Shown here: in pieces, positions 16,413 through 24,715 of the stretch
How positions within the stretch are numbered: position 1 is the stretch's first letter
How the letters are laid out: the number at the start of each line of letters is the position of its first letter
Assembly: GCA_902571975.1 (NCBI GenBank)
Contig: CACGED010000011.1
Coordinates: 1-39,069, forward strand
Origin: an uncultured Pelagibacteraceae bacterium
GTDB taxonomy: Bacteria; Pseudomonadota; Alphaproteobacteria; Pelagibacterales; Pelagibacteraceae
Direction: 5' to 3'
DNA length: 39,069 bases
Program-made: the position numbers and the translations under genes
The notes under the pieces: generated by a model
The model's input: only the letters and a program-made list of their open reading frames with translations
Told to the model about the DNA's origin: nothing
The model's database searches: none

Positions 16413-17467
16413 TAATTAATGCCAAGCATTTTTTTATTTGTTTCATGGTCAGCACCACTACCTGCAAAATCATCGAAAGCTTTTTCTGTTGTATTAATTA
16501 TGTGATTTTTAATGAATTCCGCTCCCTCTCTTGCTCCATCTTCTGGATGTTTTAGACAACATTCCCATTCAAGAACTGCCCAACCATCGTAATCATATGA
16601 AGTTAGTTTTGAAAATATGGATTTAAAATCAACTTGCCCATCCCCAAGTGATCTAAATCTACCAGCTCTATTAACCCAAGACTGAAACCCACCATAGACA
16701 CCTTGTTTCCCAGATGGGTTTAATTCAGCATCTTTAACGTGAAACATTTTTATCTTCTCATGATAAATATCAATATGAGCTAAATAATCTAAATGTTGCA
16801 GAACATAATGACTTGGATCAAAAAGCATATTACATCTTTTATGATTACCAACTCTTTCTAAGAACATTTCAAAAGTTACACCATCATGAAGATCTTCACC
16901 TGGATGTATTTCATAACATAAATCTACTCCATTATGATCAAAGTGATCAAGAATAGGCTTCCATCTTTTTGATAATTCATCAAATGCATTTTCAATTAAC
17001 CCTTCAGGTCTTTGTGGCCAAGGATAAACATAAGGCCAAGCAAGTGCACCTGAAAAAGTTACATGTTTATCTATTCCTAGACTGTTTGATGCCTTAGCAG
17101 CCATCATTAATTGATTCACAGCCCATTCTTGTCTTGCTTTCGGATTTCCTCTAACTTCAGGTGCAGCAAAACCATCAAAAGCAGTATCATAAGCAGGATG
17201 CACTGCAACAAGTTGACCTTGAAGGTGAGTTGATAATTCTGTAATTTGTAAATCGTGTGATTTAGCAATTCCTTTAACCTCATCACAATAATCTTTACTT
17301 TCAGATGCTTTTTTTAAATCAATTAATCTACTGTCCCAACTTGGTATCTGTATACCTTTGTAACCGAGAGATGATGCCCATTTACAAATATTATCTAAAG
17401 AATTAAATGGTGCTTCTTCACCTACAAATTGTGCTAGGAAAATTGCAGGACCTTTTATTTTGTTCAT
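16412..17467 (-). CDS. Sugar phosphate isomerase/epimerase-family TIM-barrel protein
   Basis: This 351-residue protein is an AP-endonuclease-2-type TIM barrel. Metal-ligand candidates run along the sheet in the usual order: Glu in LCYEIHPGED, Asp and His in LFDPSHYVLQ, His in MFHVKDAE and Glu in VLEWECC. These barrels isomerise or epimerise keto sugars and inosose-like compounds, and some cleave 3-keto-glycosides. The gene is preceded on its strand by a good Shine-Dalgarno (GAAAGGGG) and by a spacer shared with the divergent binding-protein gene, suggesting joint regulation. At 351 residues it is longer than the typical 280-residue member; the extra length is in the C-terminal tail and mid-barrel loops. 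Confidence 0.85.
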   Translation of the reverse strand: MNKIKGPAIFLAQFVGEEAPFNSLDNICKWASSLGYKGIQIPSWDSRLIDLKKASESKDYCDEVKGIAKSHDLQITELSTHLQGQLVAVHPAYDTAFDGFAAPEVRGNPKARQEWAVNQLMMAAKASNSLGIDKHVTFSGALAWPYVYPWPQRPEGLIENAFDELSKRWKPILDHFDHNGVDLCYEIHPGEDLHDGVTFEMFLERVGNHKRCNMLFDPSHYVLQHLDYLAHIDIYHEKIKMFHVKDAELNPSGKQGVYGGFQSWVNRAGRFRSLGDGQVDFKSIFSKLTSYDYDGWAVLEWECCLKHPEDGAREGAEFIKNHIINTTEKAFDDFAGSGADHETNKKMLGIN

Positions 17468-17586
17468 AATTCCCCTTTCTCTTTAATTTTTTACATTAAC
17501 TAATTTTTACAAAAAAAATACTAGCAGGCACAAGTCATCTTGGATAGACTTATATTAATAATAATAACAATAAGAGGGGAAAAAAA
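17468..17586. promoter_or_regulatory. Divergent control region between the isomerase and binding-protein genes
   Basis: This 119-base AT-rich spacer must drive both directions. For the plus strand a TATATT (17551-17556) could be a -10, but I see no good -35. The leader then reads AATAACAATAA (17563-17573) followed by the strong Shine-Dalgarno GAGGGG, the same arrangement found before dctP. The minus strand has GAAAGGGG before the isomerase ATG. No clear palindrome was found. Confidence 0.45.
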
Positions 17587-18891
17587 ATGAAAAAAATAAT
17601 GATTTTATTATTTGTATCTCTATTCTCTTTTTCTGTAAATTCTAATGCTAAGTCAATTACATTAGGTTGGGCCGCTTGGGACCCTGCTAATGCTTTACAA
17701 GAACTTACCAAAGAGTTTACTGCAGAGACAGGAATAGATGTCAACTTCGAATTCGTGCCATGGCCAAATTTTGCAGATCGTATGTTGAACGAACTTAACA
17801 ACAAAGGTAAAACTTTTGACTTGTTAATCGGTGACTCGCAATGGATTGGTGCTGGTGCAGTTTACGGACACTACGTAAAGTTGAATGATTTCTTTGATAA
17901 AGAAGGTATTTCAATGAATGATTTCTCACCTGCAACAGTTTATGCATATTCAACTTGGCCTAAAGGAAGTGAAAACTATTATGCATTACCAGCTATGGGA
18001 GATGCATTAGCTTGGGCTTATAGAAAAGACTGGTTTGATAGACCAGAACTTAATTCTGAGTTCAAAAAGAAACATGGTTATGATCTAGGAGTTCCTGCAA
18101 ACTGGAATCAATTACATGATATGTGTTCATTCTTCCAAGGAAGAGAAATTGATGGTCAAAAAAGATATGGTGCAGCGATTAATACAGAGCGTGGATCTGA
18201 AGGTATTACAATGGGTGTTACAGCTGCAATGTATGCATGGGGCATGGAATATGAAAATCCAAATAAACCATATGACATGGAAGGATTTTTTAATTCTCCT
18301 CAAGCAGTAGAAGCTGTAGAGTTTTACAGAAAATTATATGAAGACTGTGCACCTCCAGGACACTCTGATGCTTATATGGTAGCAAACTTAGATGCATACA
18401 AATCAGGACAAGTTGCATTCCAAATGAACTGGTATGCTTTTTGGCCAGGTGTTTCTAAAGAAGATAGCGACGGCAGAGTTAGTGGTTTCTTTGCAAATCC
18501 AAAACAAAACGTAGCTGCTGCAACATTAGGTGGTCAAGGTATATCTGTTGTTAAATATTCAGATAAACAAGATCTTGCATTAGAATATATTAAATGGTTT
18601 GCGAGACCAGACATACAGCAAAAATGGTGGGATTTGGGAGGATATTCATGTCATAATGATGTTTTAAATTCACCATCTTTTCCAACATCTACAGTTTATG
18701 CACAAGGCTTCTTAGACTCTATGGGGATTGTCAAAGATTTTTGGCAAGAACCAACATTTGTAGAGTTAATGTTACCTATGCAGGAAGCTATTCATGACTA
18801 TGTTGTTAATGGAAAAGGTACTGCCAAAGGTGCTTTAGATAAAATCATTGAAGAGTGGGTTGAAGTATTTGAGGCAGACGGAAAACTTTAA
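17587..18891 (+). CDS. ABC transporter solute-binding protein, carbohydrate/polyol type
   Basis: This 434-residue protein has a signal peptide (about 1-21, ending VNSNA) and the extracellular solute-binding family 1 fold. Recognisable blocks are GWAAWDPANALQELTKEF, TFDLLIGDSQWIG, LPAMGDALAWAYRKDWF, LGGQGISVVKYSD and KWWDLGGYSCHNDVL. It captures the ligand in the periplasm for the two permeases that follow. Codon choice is visibly richer in G+C than in neighbouring genes, as expected for a highly made protein. A strong Shine-Dalgarno lies before the ATG and a hairpin terminator after the stop, so it can be made in excess of the membrane parts. The ligand is probably a polyol, sugar or ketose, judged from the DhaKL and MocA neighbours. 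Confidence 0.9.
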   Translation: MKKIMILLFVSLFSFSVNSNAKSITLGWAAWDPANALQELTKEFTAETGIDVNFEFVPWPNFADRMLNELNNKGKTFDLLIGDSQWIGAGAVYGHYVKLNDFFDKEGISMNDFSPATVYAYSTWPKGSENYYALPAMGDALAWAYRKDWFDRPELNSEFKKKHGYDLGVPANWNQLHDMCSFFQGREIDGQKRYGAAINTERGSEGITMGVTAAMYAWGMEYENPNKPYDMEGFFNSPQAVEAVEFYRKLYEDCAPPGHSDAYMVANLDAYKSGQVAFQMNWYAFWPGVSKEDSDGRVSGFFANPKQNVAAATLGGQGISVVKYSDKQDLALEYIKWFARPDIQQKWWDLGGYSCHNDVLNSPSFPTSTVYAQGFLDSMGIVKDFWQEPTFVELMLPMQEAIHDYVVNGKGTAKGALDKIIEEWVEVFEADGKL

Positions 18892-18910
18892 CAATACTAT
18901 TTGAAGATAT

Positions 18911-18945
18911 AAAAAAAGAGGGGGGATATCATCTCCCCTTTTTTT
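18911..18945 (+). terminator. Intercistronic hairpin terminator/attenuator after the binding-protein gene
   Basis: A GGGGGGA / TCTCCCC stem (one G-T pair) around TATCA is extended by A/T pairs and followed by seven T. It sits between the binding-protein stop and the first permease, where partial termination would give binding protein in excess over the membrane subunits. Confidence 0.8.
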
Positions 18946-18960
18946 GTTAAAAAAAATCAT

Positions 18961-19860
18961 ATGAGCGTTAAAAAAAAATTTAAAGGACTATCTGATAAGG
19001 CTGTAGCTTGGCTTTTTATTGGCCCTTCTGTATTTCTTTTATTAGCAATAAATATTTATCCTTTGATTTATGCCATCAGAATGTCTTTCACAAATTTTTA
19101 CGCAAATAAAATTGGAAGAGAGCCAGAGTTTGTAGGTTTAAAAAATTACATAAAAGTTCTTAATAAAGAAGCCATATGGGAAAAAATGCAGGTTACTGCA
19201 AACTTTATGTTTTGGACTTTGTTACTTCAGGCAGTAATAGGCCTAGGTTTGGCTTTATTATTAAATAGGAAATTTAAAGGTAATGAATTATTAACTACCT
19301 TAATAGTGTTGCCAATGATGTTGTCACCTGCTGTAGTAGGGGTATTTTGGACTTATCTATATAATCCTCAAGTAGGTTTATTTAATTATGTTATTAATTT
19401 TTTCCACGATTTTGGAAGTTTTGATATGATTGGATCAAGTGTATTAGCACCATGGTCAATAGTTATTGTTGATACTTGGATGTGGACACCTTTTACAATG
19501 TTAATTTGTTTAGCTGGTCTAAGATCTGTTCCAAATTATTTGTATGAGGCGGCAGAAGTCGATAGAGCTAGTAAATGGCAACAATTTATTTACATCACAC
19601 TACCATCTGTATTACCATTTTTATTGCTGGCATTATTATTTAGGGGGATTGAGAATTTTAAAATGTTTGATATGGTCGTCGAACTTACGTCTGGTGGCCC
19701 CGGCTCAGCTACCGAGCTTGCCTCAATCAATCTAAAAAGAGAGGCATTTGAAAAATGGAAAACCGGTTATAGTTCGGCTTTTGCAGTAATTCTTTTTGTA
19801 ACTATTTTTGGTTTTGGAAATGTTTATGTAAAAGTAATGAATAAGATAAAGGAACGCTGA
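18961..19860 (+). CDS. ABC transporter permease (first), MalF/UgpA-like
   Basis: This 299-residue membrane protein has about six helices. It opens with AVAWLFIGPSVFLLLAINIYPLIYAIRMSFT (in parts) and has the EAA loop YEAAEVDRASKWQQFIYITLPSVLP that contacts the ATPase. It is the MalF/UgpA-type half of a sugar importer channel. Its stop overlaps the ATG of the second permease (TGATG), so the two are co-translated. It follows the binding protein after a 69-base gap containing a terminator. The start ATG at 18961 matches the family N-terminus. Confidence 0.9.
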   Translation: MSVKKKFKGLSDKAVAWLFIGPSVFLLLAINIYPLIYAIRMSFTNFYANKIGREPEFVGLKNYIKVLNKEAIWEKMQVTANFMFWTLLLQAVIGLGLALLLNRKFKGNELLTTLIVLPMMLSPAVVGVFWTYLYNPQVGLFNYVINFFHDFGSFDMIGSSVLAPWSIVIVDTWMWTPFTMLICLAGLRSVPNYLYEAAEVDRASKWQQFIYITLPSVLPFLLLALLFRGIENFKMFDMVVELTSGGPGSATELASINLKREAFEKWKTGYSSAFAVILFVTIFGFGNVYVKVMNKIKER

Positions 19861-20804
19861 TGGATACATCTAGATCATATTTAGAACCTTCTTCGTTTTC
19901 AAAGAAACTCGCTGCTACAATTATTATTGTTTATACAGTAATAACATTAATTCCTATTTCTTGGATGGTGATGACCAGCTTCAAGAATGTAAATAGTGCA
20001 ATTTCTTATCCACCTGAGGTATTTTTTGAACCATCATTAGAAGGATATGTTAATTTGTTTACTAATAGATCAAGACAATCTCAGGAATATCTTGACTCGC
20101 TACCACCACCAGAAAATTGGTATGAAGAACTAGTTAGAAGTAGAGAGATGGTTATAACAGGACCATCAAAATTTTTAGGAAGGTATTCAAATTCAATGAT
20201 AATTGGATTTGGCTCAACTTTCGCATCTGTATTTTTGGGTGCCTTAGCTGCGTATGCCTTTTCAAGGTTTAGGGTTCCATTAAAAGACGATTTATTATTT
20301 TTTATTCTCTCTACTAGGATGTTCCCACCAATTGCCGTGGCTGTCCCAATATTCATTATGTATAGAAAATTGGGTCTAGGGGATACTCACCTTGGTATGA
20401 TTATATTATATACAGTAGTAAATTTAAGTTTAGCAGTGTGGCTGTTAAAAGGATTTATGGATGAAATTCCTAAAGAATATGAAGAAGCAGCTATGATTGA
20501 TGGATATTCTAGACTTCAAGCATTCTTTAAAGTTGTTCTTCCACAAGCGATGACTGGTATAGCTGCAACAGCAATCTTTTGTATGATTTTTTCATGGAAT
20601 GAATATGCATTTGCAGTTTTACTTACCCAATTTAATGCACAAACAGCTCCACCATTTATACCTACAATTATAGGAGAAGGTGGTTTGGATTGGCCTGCAA
20701 TTGGTGCTGGTACAACTTTATTTTTATTACCAGTAATGATTTTTACAATTATTTTAAGAAAACATCTTTTAAGAGGTATTACTTTTGGAGCAGTGAGGAA
20801 ATAA
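19860..20804 (+). CDS. ABC transporter permease (second), MalG/UgpE-like
   Basis: This 314-residue membrane protein has about six helices. It begins with KLAATIIIVYTVITLIPISWMVMTSF, read in parts as LIPISWMVMTSFKN, and carries the EAA loop YEEAAMIDGYSRLQAFFKVVLPQA. The C-terminal RGITFGAVRK is the common MalG ending. It pairs with the first permease. An insert of about 30 residues between helix 1 and 2 (NLFTNRSRQSQEYLDSLPPP) is periplasmic and may touch the binding protein. The stop codon overlaps the ATG of the small membrane gene by one base. Confidence 0.9.
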   Translation: MDTSRSYLEPSSFSKKLAATIIIVYTVITLIPISWMVMTSFKNVNSAISYPPEVFFEPSLEGYVNLFTNRSRQSQEYLDSLPPPENWYEELVRSREMVITGPSKFLGRYSNSMIIGFGSTFASVFLGALAAYAFSRFRVPLKDDLLFFILSTRMFPPIAVAVPIFIMYRKLGLGDTHLGMIILYTVVNLSLAVWLLKGFMDEIPKEYEEAAMIDGYSRLQAFFKVVLPQAMTGIAATAIFCMIFSWNEYAFAVLLTQFNAQTAPPFIPTIIGEGGLDWPAIGAGTTLFLLPVMIFTIILRKHLLRGITFGAVRK

Positions 20805-20995
20805 TGCAAGAAGAAAAATCATTAATGAGAAAAATATTTAGAAGAGTTTACTGGGAGAATTTGTCTACAGTGTTAATTTTACTTGGAGTTTTCATGCTGT
20901 TACAGCCATTCGCAATGTGGATGTATACTTACTCATTTATTGTAGTTTTAATTGGAACTATAGGTTTCGTAATAACAAGTCACTTCCCAGATTAA
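20804..20995 (+). CDS. Small two-helix membrane protein inside the ABC operon (63 residues)
   Basis: This 63-residue protein starts at the ATG overlapping the permease stop (TAATG) and ends one base before the first ATPase gene. It has a short charged N-terminus (MQEEKSLMRKIFRRVYWENL) and two predicted helices, about 22-38 (STVLILLGVFMLLQPFA) and 42-58 (YTYSFIVVLIGTIGFVI), with a cytoplasm-facing basic start. The tight overlap on both sides makes it a real gene. The Rhizobium glycerol importer operon also has a small membrane gene (glpU) beside its permeases, but I do not see a match to that sequence. It may be an accessory subunit of the transporter; the role is unknown. Confidence 0.75.
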   Translation: MQEEKSLMRKIFRRVYWENLSTVLILLGVFMLLQPFAMWMYTYSFIVVLIGTIGFVITSHFPD

Positions 20996-20996
20996 T

Positions 20997-22079
20997 ATGT
21001 CTCAAATTAAAATAGCAAATTTACAAAAATCATTTGGAGATTTTACTGCAGTTAAAAACTCAAATTTAACAATTAATGATAAAGAGTTTTTTGTTTTGCT
21101 AGGCCCATCTGGATGTGGAAAAACAACAACTCTTAGAATGATTGCTGGATTAGAATTACCAACATCTGGAGAAATTTACTTAGGTGATGAAGAAGTTGGA
21201 ATGTTAAGAGCATCTGAGAGAGATATTGCATTTGTTTTTCAATTGTTCGCACTTTATCCACATATGAACGTAAAAAATAACTTATCTTTTCCCCTAAAAA
21301 TGCAGGGTTATAGCAGAAGTGAAATTAAAACTAGGGTTGGGGAGGCAGCAAAACTTTTAAGAATTGATCATCTTTTAAACTCCAGTATTTCATCTTTATC
21401 TGGTGGAGATAGACAACGTGTAGCCCTTGGTAGAGCTTTAGTTAGAAGGCCAAAAGCATTTTTAATGGATGAGCCTTTAGGTACATTGGATGCTGAATTT
21501 AGAGAATTAATGTGTTTAGAACTCAAGAAATTACATATCGATATTGGCGCTACAACTGTTTATGTAACACATGATCAATTAGAGGCAATGTCATTAGCTG
21601 ATCGTATTGCTGTAATGGATGGGGGTGAAATCTTACAAGCTGATGAACCAGCAGTAATCTACAATAAACCAGCAACTAAATTTGTGGCGTCATTTATTGG
21701 CTCCCCTGGAATGAATTTTATAAATATTGATCAAGGTATTTCTAATGAACAATCGACTTTAAGTATAGAAGGAACAAACTTTAACATACCTAAACAGTAT
21801 GAAATATCAAAAAGCAAAAAAAATTTATTTGGTGTTCGTCCTGAAAATTTATCTCTTACTCATGAGGGTGGTCTTAAAGGTTCGGTATTTGGCGTTGAAT
21901 ATTTAGGTTCAAGAAAAATTGTAACAGTTAAAACTAATTTTGGAGAAATCAAAGTAAAAACTAATATTTCAACAAGTGTTAAGATCAATGAAAATGTACA
22001 AGTAAAACCTTCCAATAATAATATAATTATTTTTGATGGTGAGACTGACAGATCTCTTAAAAGTGAGTTTATGAATTAA
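20997..22079 (+). CDS. ABC transporter ATPase (first), MalK-like
   Basis: This 360-residue protein has Walker A GPSGCGKTTT, Q-loop FVFQLFALYPH, signature LSGGDRQRVALGRAL, Walker B AFLMDEPLGTLDA and switch YVTHDQLEAM, followed by a C-terminal TOBE-like regulatory domain (FGVRPENLSLTHEGG). It powers the importer from the cytoplasm. Two unusual residues are visible: Asp in LSGGD where Gln is common, and LGTLDAEFREL where most MalK have LSNLDAKLR. It is followed by a second, different ATPase, so the nucleotide-binding pair is probably a heterodimer, as in the Rhizobium GlpS/GlpT pair. Its start is one base after the small membrane gene. Confidence 0.92.
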   Translation: MSQIKIANLQKSFGDFTAVKNSNLTINDKEFFVLLGPSGCGKTTTLRMIAGLELPTSGEIYLGDEEVGMLRASERDIAFVFQLFALYPHMNVKNNLSFPLKMQGYSRSEIKTRVGEAAKLLRIDHLLNSSISSLSGGDRQRVALGRALVRRPKAFLMDEPLGTLDAEFRELMCLELKKLHIDIGATTVYVTHDQLEAMSLADRIAVMDGGEILQADEPAVIYNKPATKFVASFIGSPGMNFINIDQGISNEQSTLSIEGTNFNIPKQYEISKSKKNLFGVRPENLSLTHEGGLKGSVFGVEYLGSRKIVTVKTNFGEIKVKTNISTSVKINENVQVKPSNNNIIIFDGETDRSLKSEFMN

Positions 22080-23086
22080 TGGCAAAAATAGAATTAAAAA
22101 ATTTATCTAAAACCTATAATAAAAAAATTGAGGCTTTGCATGATATAAATTTTACCATTGAGGATGGACAGTTTTTTGTCTTATTAGGCCCTTCTGGTGC
22201 TGGAAAAACTACTACATTAAGATGTATTGCTGGATTAGAGAAAATAGATAATGGAAGTATTTTATTTAATGATGAATCTGTAACTGAAGATCAACCAGCT
22301 TCAAGAGATGTTTGTTTTGTGTTTCAACAATACTCTTTATATCCTCACTATAGTGTTTATGAAAATTTAGCATTCCCTTTAAGATCTCCAATGAGAAAAT
22401 TACCTGAAGAAGAAATAAAAACTAAGGTTGAAAGTATTGCAAGCATGTTAAAGATTTCAAATAAACTGAACAATAAAGCTACACAATTATCCGGTGGGGA
22501 GATGCAAAGAGTTGCAATAGGACGCGCTTTAGTTCGTGAGCCAAATTTATACTTAATGGATGAACCTCTGTCATCTTTAGATGCTAAATTAAGAGAAAGT
22601 CTTAGGGTTGAGTTAAAAAATATTCAAACTAATCTAAATTCAACAATACTTTATGTTACACATGATCAAGCAGAAGCAACCACTTTAGCAGATAAAATTG
22701 GAGTTTTAAAAGAGGGTCATTTAGTACAAATAGGAACTCCTGAAGAGATATATGAAAACCCAAATTCTATATATGTTTCACAAAGATTGGGATCACCGAA
22801 AATCAATATTCTCCCTGGAAAATTATTTGGAATGAATGATGTGCCTACTTTTGGAATAAGACCTGAAAATATTACAATAGGAACTGGTAACCACTCAGCC
22901 AAAATTATTTCAATTGAAAATCTAGGTTCAGAAACCGTAGTTGCTTTAAATTTTAAAGACCAAGAAATACTAGTTTCAATTCAAGGTAACTATAAATCAT
23001 CAATAAATGAGACAATTAATTTTGACATGAATAATGAAAAAGTTTTAAGATTTGATCAAGAAGGAAATAGAATTTATGAGCGTTAG
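22079..23086 (+). CDS. ABC transporter ATPase (second), MalK-like
   Basis: This 335-residue protein has Walker A GPSGAGKTTT, Q-loop FVFQQYSLYPH, signature LSGGEMQRVAIGRAL, Walker B LYLMDEPLSSLDAKLR and switch YVTHDQAEAT, with a shorter C-terminal domain (FGIRPENITIG). It overlaps the first ATPase by one base and the dhaL start by 11 bases. Both ATPases have complete catalytic motifs, so both sites of a heterodimer should hydrolyse ATP. Its closer match to canonical MalK (LSSLDAKLR) contrasts with the first ATPase. Confidence 0.92.
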   Translation: MAKIELKNLSKTYNKKIEALHDINFTIEDGQFFVLLGPSGAGKTTTLRCIAGLEKIDNGSILFNDESVTEDQPASRDVCFVFQQYSLYPHYSVYENLAFPLRSPMRKLPEEEIKTKVESIASMLKISNKLNNKATQLSGGEMQRVAIGRALVREPNLYLMDEPLSSLDAKLRESLRVELKNIQTNLNSTILYVTHDQAEATTLADKIGVLKEGHLVQIGTPEEIYENPNSIYVSQRLGSPKINILPGKLFGMNDVPTFGIRPENITIGTGNHSAKIISIENLGSETVVALNFKDQEILVSIQGNYKSSINETINFDMNNEKVLRFDQEGNRIYER

Positions 23087-23702
23087 TTTTTTAATTTCTC
23101 AAGCAAAAAGTGTCCAAAAAGTTATAGATGAAAATTCTGCAGAAATAGAGGTTCTTGATCAAAAAATTGGAGATGGAGATCATATTTTTAACATTCAAAG
23201 AGGTTTGAAGTTAGTTGTTGAACTTGAAGACGCTATTAAAGATTTACCATTAGCCAAAGCTTTAAATATGATAGCAATGAAAGTCCTGTCAGGTATTGGT
23301 GGATCATCGGGCGCATTATTTGGAACTTTTTTTATGACTATGGCTAAATCTTCTGATTTAGATAAAGATGTTGATTTTAATAAAGCATGTGAAATGATTA
23401 TTAGTGGAATTAAATCCATGAAAGAAAGAGGAAAAGCTGATGTTGGAGAAAAAACTATGATGGATGTTTTATTACCAGTTTCAGAAAAACTAAACGAATT
23501 AAAAAATGAAAGTGAATTTAAACCAGGTTTAAATGAAGTGATAAAAATTGCAGAAGAAAGAATGTTATCTACAAAAGATATGTTGGCAACAAAAGGTAGA
23601 GCTTCTTTTTTAGGTGAACGTGCAAAAGGACACATAGATCCTGGAGCTCGTTCTTCTCAGCTTATAATCGATACAATTTGTAAATCAGTAATAAATAATT
23701 AG
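23076..23702 (+). CDS. dhaL: DhaL-type nucleotide-binding subunit of a dihydroxyacetone kinase-like enzyme
   Basis: This 208-residue protein is the phosphate-donor subunit. Asp28, Asp33 and Asp35 in LDQKIGDGDH have the D-x4-D-x-D spacing that holds Mg-ADP in E. coli DhaL. GIGGSSGALFGTFF forms the nucleotide-binding loop, and RASFLGERAKGHIDPGARSS the C-terminal lid. I chose the ATG at 23076 with AAGGA ten bases upstream; an in-frame TTG at 23052 would add only eight residues. It overlaps the ATPase gene by 11 bases. No phosphotransferase DhaM gene is present nearby, so the kinase probably uses ATP directly, as in DhaKL pairs that act on dihydroxyacetone, erythrulose or related ketoses. Confidence 0.88.
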   Translation: MSVSFLISQAKSVQKVIDENSAEIEVLDQKIGDGDHIFNIQRGLKLVVELEDAIKDLPLAKALNMIAMKVLSGIGGSSGALFGTFFMTMAKSSDLDKDVDFNKACEMIISGIKSMKERGKADVGEKTMMDVLLPVSEKLNELKNESEFKPGLNEVIKIAEERMLSTKDMLATKGRASFLGERAKGHIDPGARSSQLIIDTICKSVINN

Positions 23703-23711
23703 GAGGGAAAA

Positions 23712-24704
23712 ATGAAAAAATTTATAAATAATAACGATGATTTTCTAAAAGAGAGCCTTACTGGTTTTGGTAAAGCACATAGTGATATTATAAATGTCAA
23801 TTTAGACCCAAGTTTTGTATCTAGAAAAAATAAAACTAAAGATGGAAAAGTTTCTTTAATTTCAGGCGGTGGAAGTGGACATGAACCAATGCACGGAGGT
23901 TTTGTTGGTCATGGTATGTTAGATGCAGCGTGTCCGGGTTTTGTTTTTTCAGCACCTACACCAGATCAGATGCAAGCAGCAGCAGAACATGTAGATAGTG
24001 GGGCAGGTGTTCTATTTATAGTTAAAAATTATTCTGGGGACATCATGAACTTTGAAATGGGCGCTGAAATGTATTCTGGTAAAAACGATAGTATTATTAC
24101 TAACGATGATGTTGCAGTTGAAGATTCTACATTTACTACCGGAAGAAGAGGTGTTGCGGCAACTGTATTGGTTGAAAAAATAGTTGGATCCTTAGCTGAA
24201 CATAGCGGATCCCTTGATGAATGTAAAAAACTTGGTGAAAAAGTTAACAAAAAAGCTGGTACGATGGGAGTAGCATTTACTAGTTGCACTGTTCCTGCTG
24301 CGGGAAAACCTACCTTTAATATAGGCAATGATGAAATGGAATTTGGTGTAGGTATTCACGGTGAGCCAGGTAGAAAAAGAGAAAAAATTCAACCATCAAA
24401 AACTATAGTTGGTAACATTTTAGAAGCTATCTTAGACAATTTAAAACCAGAAAAAAATGAAAAGAATTTACTTTTCGTCAATGGGATGGGTGGCACTCCT
24501 TTGACAGAATTATATTTAGTTTATGAGGACGCATGTCAAATTTTGCAATCTAAAGGTGTTGAAGTAACAAAAAGTTTAGTTGGAAATTATTGTACTTCAC
24601 TTGAGATGCAAGGAGCTTCAATTACTCTTCTTAAATGCGATGATGAAATATTAAAACATTGGGATGCTCCAGTTCATACAGCTGCAATGAGATGGGGGAT
24701 GTAA
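23712..24704 (+). CDS. dhaK: DhaK-type substrate-binding subunit of a dihydroxyacetone kinase-like enzyme
   Basis: This 330-residue protein contains the DhaK fold. SLISGGGSGHEPMHGGFVG holds the substrate-phosphate region. His216 in GVGIHGEPG corresponds to the histidine that binds the ketone covalently in E. coli DhaK (His218). FVNGMGGTPLTELYLVYED is the family C-terminal block. With DhaL it should phosphorylate a short ketose such as dihydroxyacetone or erythrulose. A textbook Shine-Dalgarno AGGAGG lies five bases before the ATG, stronger than for most genes here. It ends the ABC operon and converges on the M24 gene with an 11-base gap. The exact ketose is not determinable. Confidence 0.9.
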   Translation: MKKFINNNDDFLKESLTGFGKAHSDIINVNLDPSFVSRKNKTKDGKVSLISGGGSGHEPMHGGFVGHGMLDAACPGFVFSAPTPDQMQAAAEHVDSGAGVLFIVKNYSGDIMNFEMGAEMYSGKNDSIITNDDVAVEDSTFTTGRRGVAATVLVEKIVGSLAEHSGSLDECKKLGEKVNKKAGTMGVAFTSCTVPAAGKPTFNIGNDEMEFGVGIHGEPGRKREKIQPSKTIVGNILEAILDNLKPEKNEKNLLFVNGMGGTPLTELYLVYEDACQILQSKGVEVTKSLVGNYCTSLEMQGASITLLKCDDEILKHWDAPVHTAAMRWGM

Positions 24705-24715
24705 GACTTTTTTAA

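Noticed and set aside
20804..20995. Small membrane protein as GlpU (DUF2160)
   Set aside because: The position in the operon is similar, but I do not see sequence resemblance to that family, so I left it unnamed.
23195..23635. A 146-codon open frame on the minus strand inside dhaL
   Set aside because: It is fully antisense to a gene with clear family motifs, has no ribosome-binding site and its translation shows no recognisable domain.
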